A DNA stretch of 64,000 nucleotides from Aurelia coerulea (lineage: Eukaryota > Cnidaria > Scyphozoa > Semaeostomeae > Ulmaridae): positions 41,176,663 through 41,240,662 of the forward strand of contig CM076943.1 in the NCBI GenBank assembly GCA_039566865.1. The letters are read 5' to 3'. The notes beneath the pieces are model-generated. The model ran no database searches and was not told the DNA's origin. It worked only from the letters and a program-made list of their open reading frames with translations. A program made the translations under genes and the position numbers. This document shows positions 1 through 21,436 of the stretch, in pieces (the first letter of the stretch is position 1; the number at the start of each line of letters is the position of its first letter).

Positions 1-16
1 TGAATATCGTTGGCGT

Positions 17-250
17 ATGTTTGGTCATATTTTGAGAAGTGATGAAAATACAGCAGCTCAATTAGCAATTACATTCGCTGTTGAGTCTGATAAGCGTTTA
101 ATTGGACGCATTGGAAGACCAAGGAGTAACTTGTTCACACTAATAAAGAATGATTTGAATCAGCGAAATCTAAAAATAAATAGCATTGCAGAACTCAATG
201 AAGTCAGAGATATAGCCAGATGTAGAGAGCGCTGGAAGAACCTGTTATAA
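17..250 (+). pseudogene. LINE reverse transcriptase C-terminal fragment
   Basis: The 77-codon frame starts in mid-protein. Its pattern (FGHILR-SDEN near the start, then GRIGRPR and a KNDL segment, ending in a CRERWKNLL tail) is typical of the extreme C-terminus of non-LTR retrotransposon polyproteins. The catalytic RT and endonuclease are missing or lie beyond the window edge. It sits in an intron or the downstream part of HARS1, on the opposite strand. Known: such 5'-truncated copies are dead on arrival. Clade is not assigned. Confidence 0.6.
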
Positions 251-635
251 CTACAGATTACATTTTTAAGGTATCTGAAAAGATCATTCTAAATGTATGC
301 TCCTGTATATAATAATAATAATCATATCATCAATGATTTTGCAGATACAGCTGGATTCTAACCCAAGACTTCCAGAAGTGTTTAGCCTCAACGCAACAAA
401 GCCCACACGTCCTGTTTTTATACTGAATCCTTTTACAGCCCCCCCCCCCCTAAGAAAACGTTTACAAGAAATCCAGCCACTAAAATTTTGCAAGAATAAA
501 GGGAATTATGGTCAAAAGTGGGTTCATATGAGACAGGATTTTCACTATCAACAAAGAGTGTCCGGTGACACGGCGTCTTTAAATTGCGTTAGCCTAAAAA
601 TATGACGTATCAGAAATATCAAGAAAGGAACTTAC
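251..635. other. HARS1 intron sequence, no feature recognised
   Basis: This is AT-rich intron sequence with an ATA/AAT run near 310-325 and a run of 10 C near 440. No exon for the next HARS1 segment was found here, so that exon lies beyond the left edge. Confidence 0.5.
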
Positions 636-11374
<10,739 letters not shown>

Positions 11375-11780
11375 CTTGTTCCTTTGTGAATAAGCGAGGC
11401 TGACCATAAGAACGAGGCACCAAGATGATGAAAAGAGAAACGAAGCATGAGGATTGGAACATGGAGTCTGGATTCACGACCTATCATAAATCATAACCAG
11501 TGCCCAACATCCTAACATTGGCCAACGTAGAGTCACTCCCGACTAGTTCTAATTCTCTAATCCACTAGTTCTAAATTTCTAAAAGAAGCATTGAAAATAC
11601 GACATGAAAACAGTTCCTAAAGGTCGTGCTGTGCCCCCCCCCCCTGACATCACTGCTTCTGTTTGGTTCTTTGATTTGTTTAGTTACTGTTACTTAGTTA
11701 TTTAGTTACTGTTGCTGCTAATTTTAGTTTTTTTAATAATAATTTTTTGTTCGTGTTTGCTGCCATACCTTATTGAGGTA
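11375..11780 (-). promoter_or_regulatory. Probable HARS1 promoter and 5' UTR region
   Basis: This is the sequence immediately upstream of the HARS1 start codon. No TATA box stands out. A C-run near 11635-11645 and T-rich sequence follow, leading into repeats. Assigned by position only. Confidence 0.35.
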
Positions 11781-11789
11781 GTGTATTTC

Positions 11790-11903
11790 ACGGGGGGGGG
11801 GGGGGGTTCTTCCATAGTAAAGACCCGGGGGTACTTCACATATTTTGGGTACGGGGACGTGCCATCGGGAAGGGTATCGATTTTCGCGATTTTGGTATAA
11901 GGA
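11790..11903. repeat. Poly-G repeat family, short copy
   Basis: A run of about 17 G is followed by GTTCTTCCATAGTAAAGA and a GATTTTCGCGATTTTGGTATAAGGAAC stretch broken by small changes. The first part matches 37720-37765 and the second matches 22645-22780. It belongs to the family of GGG-started, TTGG-rich repeats in this window. Confidence 0.6.
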
Positions 11904-12582
11904 ACGGTACCTTCCTATTTCAACTGTCAAGACAATGTATAAGAGTTTAGTGGAGCCTTACTTTAGATATTGCTGTCCTGTCTGGGGAAATGCTGGGGTG
12001 ACTGCCATTGAAAAATTGCAGAAACTTCAAAATCGGGCTGCAAAACTCGTCTCCAACAGTCCATTTGATGCTACTGCTTTACCAGTTATTCGGGCGCTTA
12101 AATGGCCGACTGTCAGGGAGCTTATTGATTTTGAAGCTCAGAAAATGGTCTTTAAATCCCTTAATGGGGAAGTGCCTTCTTATATGAAAGACATGTTCAC
12201 GAGAGTCAACAACTCTACCAGTCGTTCTCTTAGAAACCTAATCCTACTGCACAGTGGCACAAATGACCTTTCTCTGAAAATTGATGGAAAAGAAAAAACA
12301 GAGGTGCAAATTGCTGAGGAAATTATCGATCTGGCTAAGTCAATTTGCGATAAAGGTATTGAAGTCGTTATTTCCGGTCTTATAACACGTGGCGACAGAT
12401 ATGAATCAAAGAGAAAGAGAGTAAACTTTGTTCTCCAGGACTTGTGCTCACAGAATGATTTTGCCTTTTTGGAACACAACAACATACATGCCAACCAACA
12501 TCTTAACAGAAGTCTGATCCATCTCAACCGACATGGTGATAACATTCTTTCTAACAATTTACTTCGTGCATTAAATTTTTGA
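11845..12582 (+). pseudogene. Chimeric ORF: LINE RT tail fused in frame to an SGNH domain
   Basis: The first part (about 11911-12240) is the C-terminal RT region of one LINE (SLVEPYFRYCCPVWGN, QKLQNRAAKL, LKWPTVRELI). At about 12240 it switches in frame to the middle of an SGNH-type domain of another LINE (LLHSGTNDLSLKI, VVISGLITRGDRY, HLNRHGDNIL), ending at 12582. I read this as a 5'-truncated LINE inserted into an older LINE tail, so the fusion is accidental. The first catalytic block of the SGNH domain is missing. Confidence 0.75.
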
Positions 12583-12699
12583 CTAAATAAGATTGAGGTA
12601 AAAGATAAAGAGGGTGATTGCTCGGCCACTGGGAAGACCTCTGCATCAGCTCCCTTACACAATCATGTCACCAACAGCACTACAAGTCTAGGCTTCAAA

Positions 12700-14879
12700 T
12701 ATAAGATCCTTTTGGATGATTACAAAGTCCGTCCTGAGCTAAGCAAGCATAAGAAAATCTGAAAATTTATTTCTTCATAAACCTAAATGATCGTTGATGT
12801 TGTTTTTAGCTACAGTGAGTGTTGCTCCTAAAGTCGACTTCCATAGAAAGTTAAGCGCCTTGTATGTCTCAAATTAGATGTCATGTGAGATTTCCGATAA
12901 TACAATATTGCTTATGTTTATGCAGAACCCTGCAGAACGTTTCTATTCGCGGGCATCTGGTTTGAGACAAGTAGTCACGAAGATAACCTCTGTGCAGAAT
13001 CCGCAGAATCATATGCATGAAGATTGGTTCAGTGTGATCACGTGCCTTTCCCTAGACTTGCCCCAAGTCTGTTTTGTCAACTGTAATAAGTCTACCGGAA
13101 AGTGGGGCAAGTCTAGCCTTTCCCCAGTTAATGGGGCCATTGTTTGCTGGGATCCTGCACCTGCACCTTTCCTCTCAACTTCACCTGCGACGTTTGCATC
13201 CGTAGCTGTGTAGGAGGAGGGTCCTTCTACCTTCGGTGATGCTGCGAATGCTAGCCTCTGTGCAGGCCGCCGGTTACATCATCCTCTAAACTTGACTTAT
13301 TTGCATAATGAATACTATCAATAAGTGGCTAATGATGCGTTCGTTCTAGAAAACGATTGTTTTGACATAATTAAGCTGCTAATGAAGTCAAGAACGTGCC
13401 AATTCTGGGTAAATTTGTTGTTGTGCCAGGGTAAACATCATCGTAATTTATCCATCTTATGGTGTCAAACAGGGAGCGCCGAAGTTCACTAGGGCACAGG
13501 TAGTGAACATGAAGATTGTTATGGAACCTCTAAGAAACTCCGAAGAAACTCGTAAGAAACTCTAATTGCTCAAAATCTTATAATTTTGGGAAACTTTCAG
13601 TACTGACCCAAATTTCATATAAAGAAGATACGTGTATTCCCCAGAAGGGATTGTCAATTATTGTTCTCAATACATATGGAACATTTGTCGAGCACATATT
13701 GACAATGACAAGCCTAAACAAAATGAAAGATTTTCATGGCGAGCTTTGCGAAGCCAATTTCAGTGTTTTGGCTCGTTAGGTGACACCTAGAGGCATGCGA
13801 AGGAGATATTAAAATTTTTTAATATATGCCAGTGAAGTGATAAATGTTTACCTATTTGATTCAGTGTAGCTTGATCACCCAAATCCGCCATCCTTTCCAA
13901 TTTTTGCCTTGTGCAAACTCCCTCCAACCGGCAGATTGATGACAATTAGCAAGCGCGCTTAAAGCAAACGTCAATTCTACAAGCGCGCTATGTTTCACTT
14001 AGAGGTTGAGTGATTTCAGAATATTGCACATGGAGTAAGATTACTAAGTACTGTAAGATTAGACAGTGCACGATTACAATGTACATGAATGTCTTTTCAA
14101 GTGCACAAATATCTTTATAAGTGCATGAATGAAAAGTGCACTGATGAAAAGTGCATGGTTACAAAATGAACGAATAGAGAGTGCACGTTTACAAAGTGCA
14201 CAATTGAAAAGTGCACGTTTATAAAGTGCACGATTGGAAAGCACAAGGATGGAAAGTGCATGATCGGAAAGTGCAGCATAGTAACCAAAGTGCATGATTG
14301 TCTCTTCGAAATCAAGGTTTGATTTTGGCCTTGATTACACTTCATACAAGAGAACATCGTAAGTCCTATGCACTGCGCGTTGTAGCAGCCATTCCTTTGT
14401 CCATTTTGTACGATATTTTCTTTCATTTTTGCGTTTTTCAAGCACCAAAACGATTATTATTGCTGCTGAAGCAACTTCTTCGTCCTTTTTCTGCTAAGTT
14501 TTGGGAATTTGATAAGGTGTGCACTTCGATTAAATCTGATCGTGTAAAAGCTCACATTCAATTCGACAAATCTGAAGCAAGAACTGATTCGACAAATCTA
14601 ATTCGACAAAATCTGACCGTGTAAGGCCGGCTTAACATGAAATAAGCCGACGTCAAATGTTGCTATAGGATCGCGGGAAACTTCTGTCTTGTATGCGCTT
14701 TATGTGCGCTTTCTTTATTTCATTGCCAATTAGCAGAGATAAAATGTTAATCAATTGCTTTAACGAGCGTGACGGACTTTCTTTCTTTCTTTCTTTCTTT
14801 CTTACTTTCTTTCTTTCTAACTGACCTGGAGCCCCCTCTTAGATTACAAAGTTGGACTTTGTAATCAAACATAAGATCC
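12700..14879 (+). mobile_element. Helentron-like unit 1 (with internal insertion)
   Basis: The unit begins ATAAGATCCTTTTGGATGAT and ends in GATTACAAAGT / ACTTTGTAATC inverted pieces followed by TCAAA. It contains a TTTC microsatellite near 14779-14817. It shares two blocks with the next unit (12700-13475 with 14880-15675, and 14633-14866 with 15685-15930). An additional 1.16 kb, about 13476-14632, is present only here. No coding region is recognised; the short ORFs are not conserved in frame. The helentron assignment is inferred. Confidence 0.55.
13480..14632. repeat. Extra 1.15-kb segment inside unit 1, with GTGCAC minisatellite
   Basis: This segment is absent from the otherwise parallel unit at 14880. 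Its start (GGGCACAGGTAGTGAA, ATTGTTATGGAAC, AAGAAACTC) recurs at 25683-25800, so it is dispersed. At 14062-14295 there is an array of AAAGTGCA(C/T)GATT-like units about 20 bp long. It ends GTGTAAGGCCGGCTTAA, which resembles a Harbinger MITE end. Confidence 0.6.
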
Positions 14880-15827
14880 TTTTGGATGATTACAAAGTAC
14901 GACCTGAGCTAAGCAAGCATAAGAAAACTGAATATTGATTTCTCCATAAGCCCAAATGATCATTGATGCTGCTACAGTCAGAGAGATGAGTGTTGCTGCT
15001 AAAGTTGCCTTCAATAGAAAATCAAGCGCCTTGTATAAGGACAAGAATCGTTTGAAAGCAATATTTTGATCTTTATGTCAAACGAGGATGACATGCAAAA
15101 AATCAAAAGTCATTACCCCCAGTTTGCTTAGTTCGTGCATGAAACTATTGGTGCATCTGTCTCAACTTAGATGTCATGTGAGATTTACGATAACGCAAAA
15201 TTGCTTATGCGGAACCCTGCAGAATGTTTCTATTCGCGGGCTTCTAATTTGAGGCAAGCAGTCACGAAGATAACCTCTGTGCAGAATCATATGCATGGAG
15301 ATCTTTTGGTTCAGTGTGACCACGTGCCTTCCCCCAGTCAATGCGCCATTGTTTTGTTTGCTGTAATTCTGCACCTTTCCTCTCAACTTCACCTGCGACG
15401 TTTGCATCTGTAGCTGTGTAGGAGGGGGGTCCTTCTACCTTCGGTGATGCTGCGAATGCTAGCCTCTGTGCAGGCCGCCGGTTACATCATCCTCTAAACT
15501 TGACTTATTTGCATAATGAATACTATCAATAAGCGGCTAATGATGCGTTCGTTCTAGAAAACGATTGTTTCAACATAATTAAGCTGCTAATGAAGTCAAG
15601 AACGTGCCAATTCTGGGTAAATTTGTTGTTGTGCCAGGGTAAACATCGTGGTGATTTATCCATCTTATGGTGTCAAATCTGTCTAACATGAAATAAGCCG
15701 ACGTCAAATGTTGCTATAGGATCGCGGGAAACTTCTGTCTTGTATGCGCTTTCTGTGCGCTTTCTTTATTTCAGTGCCAATTAGCAGAGATAAAACGTTA
15801 ATCAATTGCTTTAACGAGCGTGACGGA

Positions 15828-15894
<67 letters not shown>

Positions 15895-15936
15895 ACTGAC
15901 CTGGAGCCCCCTCTTAGATTACAAAGTACTTTGTAA
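14880..15936 (+). mobile_element. Helentron-like unit 2
   Basis: A 1.06-kb unit in direct tandem with unit 1. It has the same ATAAGATCC start, a long TTTC microsatellite (about 15830-15893), and a terminal hairpin made of GATTACAAAGT and ACTTTGTAATC. TCAAA stands at the outer left (12695-12699), near the unit junction (14875-14879) and at the outer right (15937-15941). The pair is inserted between the SGNH and endonuclease parts of the LINE. Confidence 0.6.
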
Positions 15937-15940
15937 TCAA

Positions 15941-17097
15941 AAAGGGTATGGCGATTGCTTCTATTAATGTGAATAGCCTTTTACGTCATATTGACGAGAT
16001 TCGTCTTCTTATTAATGACCTTGGGATTCATATTCTGGCCGTTAATGAGACTAAAATTGATGATAAAATAGACAATGACCTTGTCATTATTGAGGGTTAT
16101 TCGATTAAGAGAAGTGATCGTAACCGCAATGGTGGAGGTGTAGCTTTGTATGTAAAAGACGCATCTTTTGATAAAGTCACTGTCAGGACGGACCTTCCAC
16201 TATCCAATTTAGAAGGTATATTGGTATATGTATTGAGGTGAAACCTGTGAAGGCTGCACCGTTTCTTGTTATGTCGTGGTACCGTCCTCCTGACGCGTCA
16301 GTTGAAATCTTTCGTCAACTGGAAGAGTGTTTACAGGTTCTCGACAAGGAGAACAGGGATATAATCCTCCTTGGCGACACAAACTGTGATTTTTTACCAA
16401 TAGTTTCTGGGGCTGAGGATACTTGTACCCCCGATAACCTTCCACCACATTCGAAGAACTTACTTGACATTTATGATCGTTTCGGTCTAAAACAGTTGAT
16501 CAAAAGAAGTACAAGGGAAACTCTTACAACTGCCACTCTGATTGATCATATTGCCACAACTAATAAAGCTTTTATAGTAGAATCTGGTGTTTATGAGACA
16601 ACTATAAGTGATCACTATTTGGTCTACTGTGTTAAAAGATTTAGAGATACTGCTAAAAAACAGCACAAAAACATTTCCACTCGGCAAATGAAAAATTTCA
16701 ACGAAGAAAACTTTCTTAGTGATCTTCAACAAATTGACTGGAAAAGCATTGTTTCAAATACCGATGATATCAACCTCATCGTTGAGCAATGGACAAATAT
16801 GTTCTCGTTGATTCTTGAAAAACATGCTCCTTTACGCTGCAGGAGGGTTTCAGAAAAGTTTTGTCCCTGGTTGACGAAGGATTTCAAATGTTTGTCTGCT
16901 ACAAGAGACAGGCTAAAATTGGCAGCTGTACGCTCAAAGTCCAAAATTTTGATGGATGCTTATAAACAAACGAGAAATAGGGTCAATAGATTAAACAAAG
17001 ATTTAAAGCGCGACTATTTTACAAATAAGATTGCCCTTTCCCAAGGTGATCTTAAAAACACTTGGAAAACCATTAACATGGTTCTCAATAAGAAATC
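15941..17097 (+). pseudogene. LINE APE-type endonuclease domain (frameshifted)
   Basis: Frame 15948-16241 has INVNSLLRHIDEI and the catalytic-Glu block VNETKI. Frame 16238-17116 continues with YRPPD, GDTNCDF and SDHYLVY, the usual APE endonuclease motifs, then a basic connector. The break near 16220 looks like an extra 8 bases inside a TATATTGGTATATG stretch. The enzyme would nick target DNA to prime reverse transcription. The domain is otherwise well preserved. Confidence 0.85.
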
Positions 17098-17692
17098 AAA
17101 CTATATGATTATCTAGACAAAAATAAACTTCTGTATTCTGGCCAATCAGGTTTTAGAGCTCTGCATTCCACTGTAACTTGCTTGCTTTCTAGCACTAATG
17201 ACTGGCACATTAATATTGAGCGTGGAAAATTTACAGGAAATATTTTCATTGATTTGAAAAAGGCTTTTGATACTGTTGATCATGCCATACTTATTCAAAA
17301 GCTATCTAAGTACGGAATTCAGGGTCTTGAGCTTCAATGGTTCAAATCATATCTCAGCAGTAGGCAGCAATTCACTAAGGTTAATGGAGTGGAATCTGAC
17401 ATCGGAAGCATCAACTGTGGTGTTCCACAAGGCTCTTGTTTAGGTCCGCTACTCTTCCTAATCTATATAAATGATCTGCCATTCGCCTTGAAAAATTGCA
17501 AAGTTACGATGTACGCCGACGATACTAGCATATCTTATTCCTGTATAAGCATTGAGGATCTAACTGAAACGCTCAACAACGAATTGAAATGTTTGAAAGA
17601 ATGGCTTCAGGGCAATAAATTGTCTTTGAATGTAATCAAGACTCAGGCAATGGTAATCGGATCTAGACCAAATCTTACAAAGATTGGTGAAA
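17098..17692 (+). pseudogene. Misplaced duplicate of the LINE RT core
   Basis: This nearly repeats 18313-18905. It has RT motif A (FIDLKKAFDTVDH), motif B (GVPQGSCLGP) and the YADD catalytic block. It follows the connector directly, skipping the 17828-18312 segment, and is followed by a repeat of 16970-17097 at 17693-17827. Confidence 0.85.
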
Positions 17693-19742
17693 ACAAACGA
17701 GAAATAGGGTCAATAGATTAAACAAAGATTTAAAGCGCGACTATTTTACAAATAAGATTGCCCTTTCCCAAGGTGATCTTAAAAACACTTGGAAAACCAT
17801 TAACATGGTTCTCAATAAGAAATCAAAAACGACTCAAATTCAGTCGCTTGATGTTGATGGTAAGCATGTTACCGATAGTAATGCTGTTGCTCAGACAATG
17901 AATGATTTCTTTTGTGATATTGGCAAATCTCTTAGTGACAAAATTCCACAGAAAGCCAACCCCCTTGTTGAAGATAAGCTGGAAGTGAACCCTGAAAATT
18001 TACAGTTTAAATTACAAGCCTTTGATGTTCCTCAGATAAAAAAGGTTTTTGGTAAATTCAAAACGTCCAAGGGTTTCGGTCCTGATGGCATTGCTAACCA
18101 TTTCCTAAAGACCGCATTCTCTGTCATTGCAGAATCTCTCTGTGACATTTTCAACCTCTCAATTGCCACTGGAGTTTTTCCTGAAAATTGAAAAACTGCA
18201 AGGGTTGCCCCAATCTTTAAAAGTGGAGAAAAAAACAATCGTTCCAATTATCGACCGATTTCTGTGCTCCCATTTCTGGCAAGACTCTTTGAGAAATTGA
18301 TTTACAACCAACTATATGATTATCTAGACAAAAATAAACTTCTGTATTCTGGCCAATCAGGTTTTAGAGCTCTGCATCCCACTGTAACTTGCTTGCTTTC
18401 TGGCACTAATGACTGGCACATTAGTATTGAGCGTGGAAAATTTACAGGAAATATTTTCATTGATTTGAAAAAGGCTTTTGATACTGTTGATCATGCCATA
18501 CTTATTCAAAAGCTATCTAAGTACGGAATTCAGGGTCTTGAGCTTCAATGGTTCAAATCATATCTCAGCAGTAGGCAGCAATTCACTAAGGTTAATGGAG
18601 TGGAATCTGACATCGGAAGCATCAACTGTGGTGCTCCACAAGGCTCTTGTTTAGGTCCACTACTCTTCCTAATCTATATAAATGATCTGCCATTCGCCTT
18701 GAAAAACTGCAAAGTTACGATGTACGCCGACGATACTAGCATATCCTATTCGTCTAAGAGCATTGAGGATCTAACTGAAACGCTCAACAACGAATTGAAA
18801 TGTTTGAAAGAATGGCTTCCGGGCAATAAATTGTCTTTGAATGTAGTCAAGACTCAGGCAATGGTAATCGGATCTAGACCAAATCTTAAAAAGATTGGTG
18901 AAAACACTGTGGATTCTCCTGCATTCGTTATCGATGATTCCCCCTATAGAACTCGTCGACAGTATTAAGTATCTTGGTGTCCAAGTTGACCAGTACCTCG
19001 TGTGGGACGAGCAAATTAAATCTGTTCAAGCCAAAGTCTCCCGCTCGTTAGGTTTTTTAAAATATGCAAAGAAATTTTTGCCAAAAACTGTACTTTGCAA
19101 ATTATATAGAGGTATTGTAGAGCCACATTTTCGGTACTGCTGTTCTGTGTGGGGGAACTGTGCAGAGTTCCGACTGGTTAAGCTTCAAAAATTGCAGAAT
19201 CGTGCCGCTAGAATTATTACAAATAGCAGCTACGATGCTCCTGCCGAAGCTTTGATTACAGAGTTAAAATGGCCAACTGTGAGGGATATGATCAGAAGTG
19301 AGACTGCAACAACTGTATATAAATCTGTTAATAGTCTCGCGCCTGATTATCTCTCGCATTTATTTGTTAGAAATTCTGATCGCAATATTATCAACCTTAG
19401 AAATGCCAAAACAAACTTGCTAGTGCCATTCATGAAAACGAGTAATGGACAGAAAGCGTTCGCATTTCGTGGAGCAAAAATCTGGAATGATCTCAGCCGC
19501 GAGGCCAAGCAAGCTCCCTCTTTATCTTCTTTTAAGAACAAGATAAAGGGTTTGTTGTAAATTTATTGTAAATAGTTGTAGATAAATTATTTATGATTGT
19601 AATTAGTTTCCTTTTCCCGTTATTAATTTTAGTAGATTTTTTAATTTGTAAAGTTTTTGGCACGGCCCCCTGAAAATCAATCATACTGACTGACGGGGCT
19701 ACCATGCATAAATAATTTTAAAATGAAATGAAATGAAAAAAA
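17693..19742 (+). pseudogene. LINE connector, RT, C-terminal domain and 3' UTR (main copy)
   Basis: Frames 17805-18191, 18264-18968 and 18895-19560 together give connector, RT (LKKAFDTVDH, GAPQGSCLGP, YADD) and the C-terminal region (FRYCCSVWGN, AFRGAKIWNDLS). There is an in-frame TGA at 18189 where Trp is expected. An extra C in CCCCC near 18942 shifts the frame; the three downstream copies have four C at that site. The 3' UTR ends with a hairpin and an AAATG-rich tail near 19742. Confidence 0.85.
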
Positions 19743-20588
19743 AATGAAAACACTGTGGATTCTCCTGCATTTGTTATCGATGATTCCCCTATAGAACTCG
19801 TTGACAGTATTAAGTATCTTGGTGTCCAAGTTGACCAGTACCTCGTGTGGGACGAGTAAATTAAATCTGTTCAAGCCAAAGTCTCCCACTCGTTAGGTTT
19901 TTTAAAATATGTAAAGAAATTTTTGCCAAAAACTGTACTTTGCAAATTATATAGAGGTATTGTAGAGCCACATTTTCGGTACTGCTGTTCTGTGTGGGGG
20001 AACTGTGCAGAGTTCCGACTGGTTAAGCTTCAAAAATTGCAGAATCGTGCCGCTAGAATTATTACAAATAGCAGCTACGATGCTCCTGCCGAAGCTTTGA
20101 TTACAGAGTTAAAATGACCAACTGTGAGGGATATGATCAGAAGTGAGAATGCAACAACTGTATATAAATCTGTTAATAGTCTCGCGCCTGATTATCTCTC
20201 GCATTTATTTGTTAGAAATTCTGATCGCAATATTATCAACCTTAGAAATGCCGAAACTGACTTGCTAGTGCCATTCATGAAAACGAGTAATGGACAGAAA
20301 GCGTTCGCATTTCGTGGAGCAAAAATCTGGAATGATCTCAGCCGCGAGGCCAAGCAAGCTCCCTCTTTATCTTCTTTTAAGAACAAGATAAAGGGTTTGT
20401 TGTAAATTTATTGTAAATAGTTGTAGATAAATTATTTATGATTGTAATTAGTTTCCTTTTTCCGTTATTAATTTTAGTAGATTTTTTAATTTGTAAAGTT
20501 TTTGGCACGGCCCCCTGAAAATCAATCATACTGACTGACGGGGCTACCATGCATAAATAATTTTAAAATGAAATGAAATGAAAAAAAA
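19743..20588 (+). repeat. Tandem LINE 3'-end copy 2
   Basis: An 846-bp unit beginning TGAAAACACTGTGG and ending in the same 3' tail as the main copy. It shares the TGG-to-TGA change (near 20116) with copies 3 and 4. It also has its own stop near 19857 (GACGAGTAA). Confidence 0.92.
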
Positions 20589-21436
20589 AATGAAAACACT
20601 GTGGATTCTCCTGCATTTGTTATCGATGATTCCCCTATAGAACTCGTTGACAGTATTAAGTATCTTGGTGTCCAAGTTGACCAGTACCTCGTGTGGGACG
20701 AGCAAATTAAATCTGTCCAAGCCAAAGTCTCCCACTCGTTAGGTTTTTTAAAATATGTAAAGAAATTTTTGCCAAAAACTGTACTTTGCAAATAATATAG
20801 AGGTATTGTAGAGCCACATTTTCGGTACTGCTGTTCTGTGTGGGGGAACTGTGCAGAGTTCCGACTGGTTAAGCTTCAAAAATTGCAGAATCGTGCCGCT
20901 AGAATTATTACAAATAGCAGCTACGATGCTCCTGCCGAAGCTTTGATTACAGAGTTAAAATGACCAACTGTGAGGGATATGATCAGAAGTGAGAATGCAA
21001 CAACTGTATATAAATCTGTTAATAGTCTCGCGCCTGATTATCTCTCGCATTTATTTGTTAGAAATTCTGATCGCAATATTATCAACCTTAGAAATGCCGA
21101 AACTGACTTGCTAGTGCCATTCATGAAAACGAGTAATGGACAGAAAGCGTTCGCATTTCGTGGAGCAAAAATCTGGAATGATCTCAGCCGCGAGGCCAAG
21201 CAAGCTCCCTCTTTATCTTCTTTTAAGAACAAGATAAAGGGTTTGTTGTAAATTTATTGTAAATAGTTGTAGATAAATTATTTATGATTGTAATTAGTTT
21301 CCTTTTTCCGTTATTAATTTTAGTAGATTTTTTAATTTGTAAAGTTTTTGGCACGGCCCCCTGAAAATCAATCATACTGACTGACGGGGCTACCATGCAT
21401 AAATAATTTTAAAATGAAATGAAATGAAAAAAAAAA
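20589..21436 (+). repeat. Tandem LINE 3'-end copy 3
   Basis: Same start point and tail as copy 2, with a period of 846-847 bp. It shares TCTGTCCAAGCC with copy 4, and has a private stop where TTATATAG became TAATATAG (near 20793). Confidence 0.92.

Noticed and set aside
14074..14441. Minus-strand frames rich in His, Phe and Cys
   Set aside because: Produced by the GTGCAC minisatellite.
12878..15413. Two similar frames (12878-13213 and 15171-15413) as a duplicated gene
   Set aside because: They are parts of the repeated helentron-like unit, and the frames diverge through indels.
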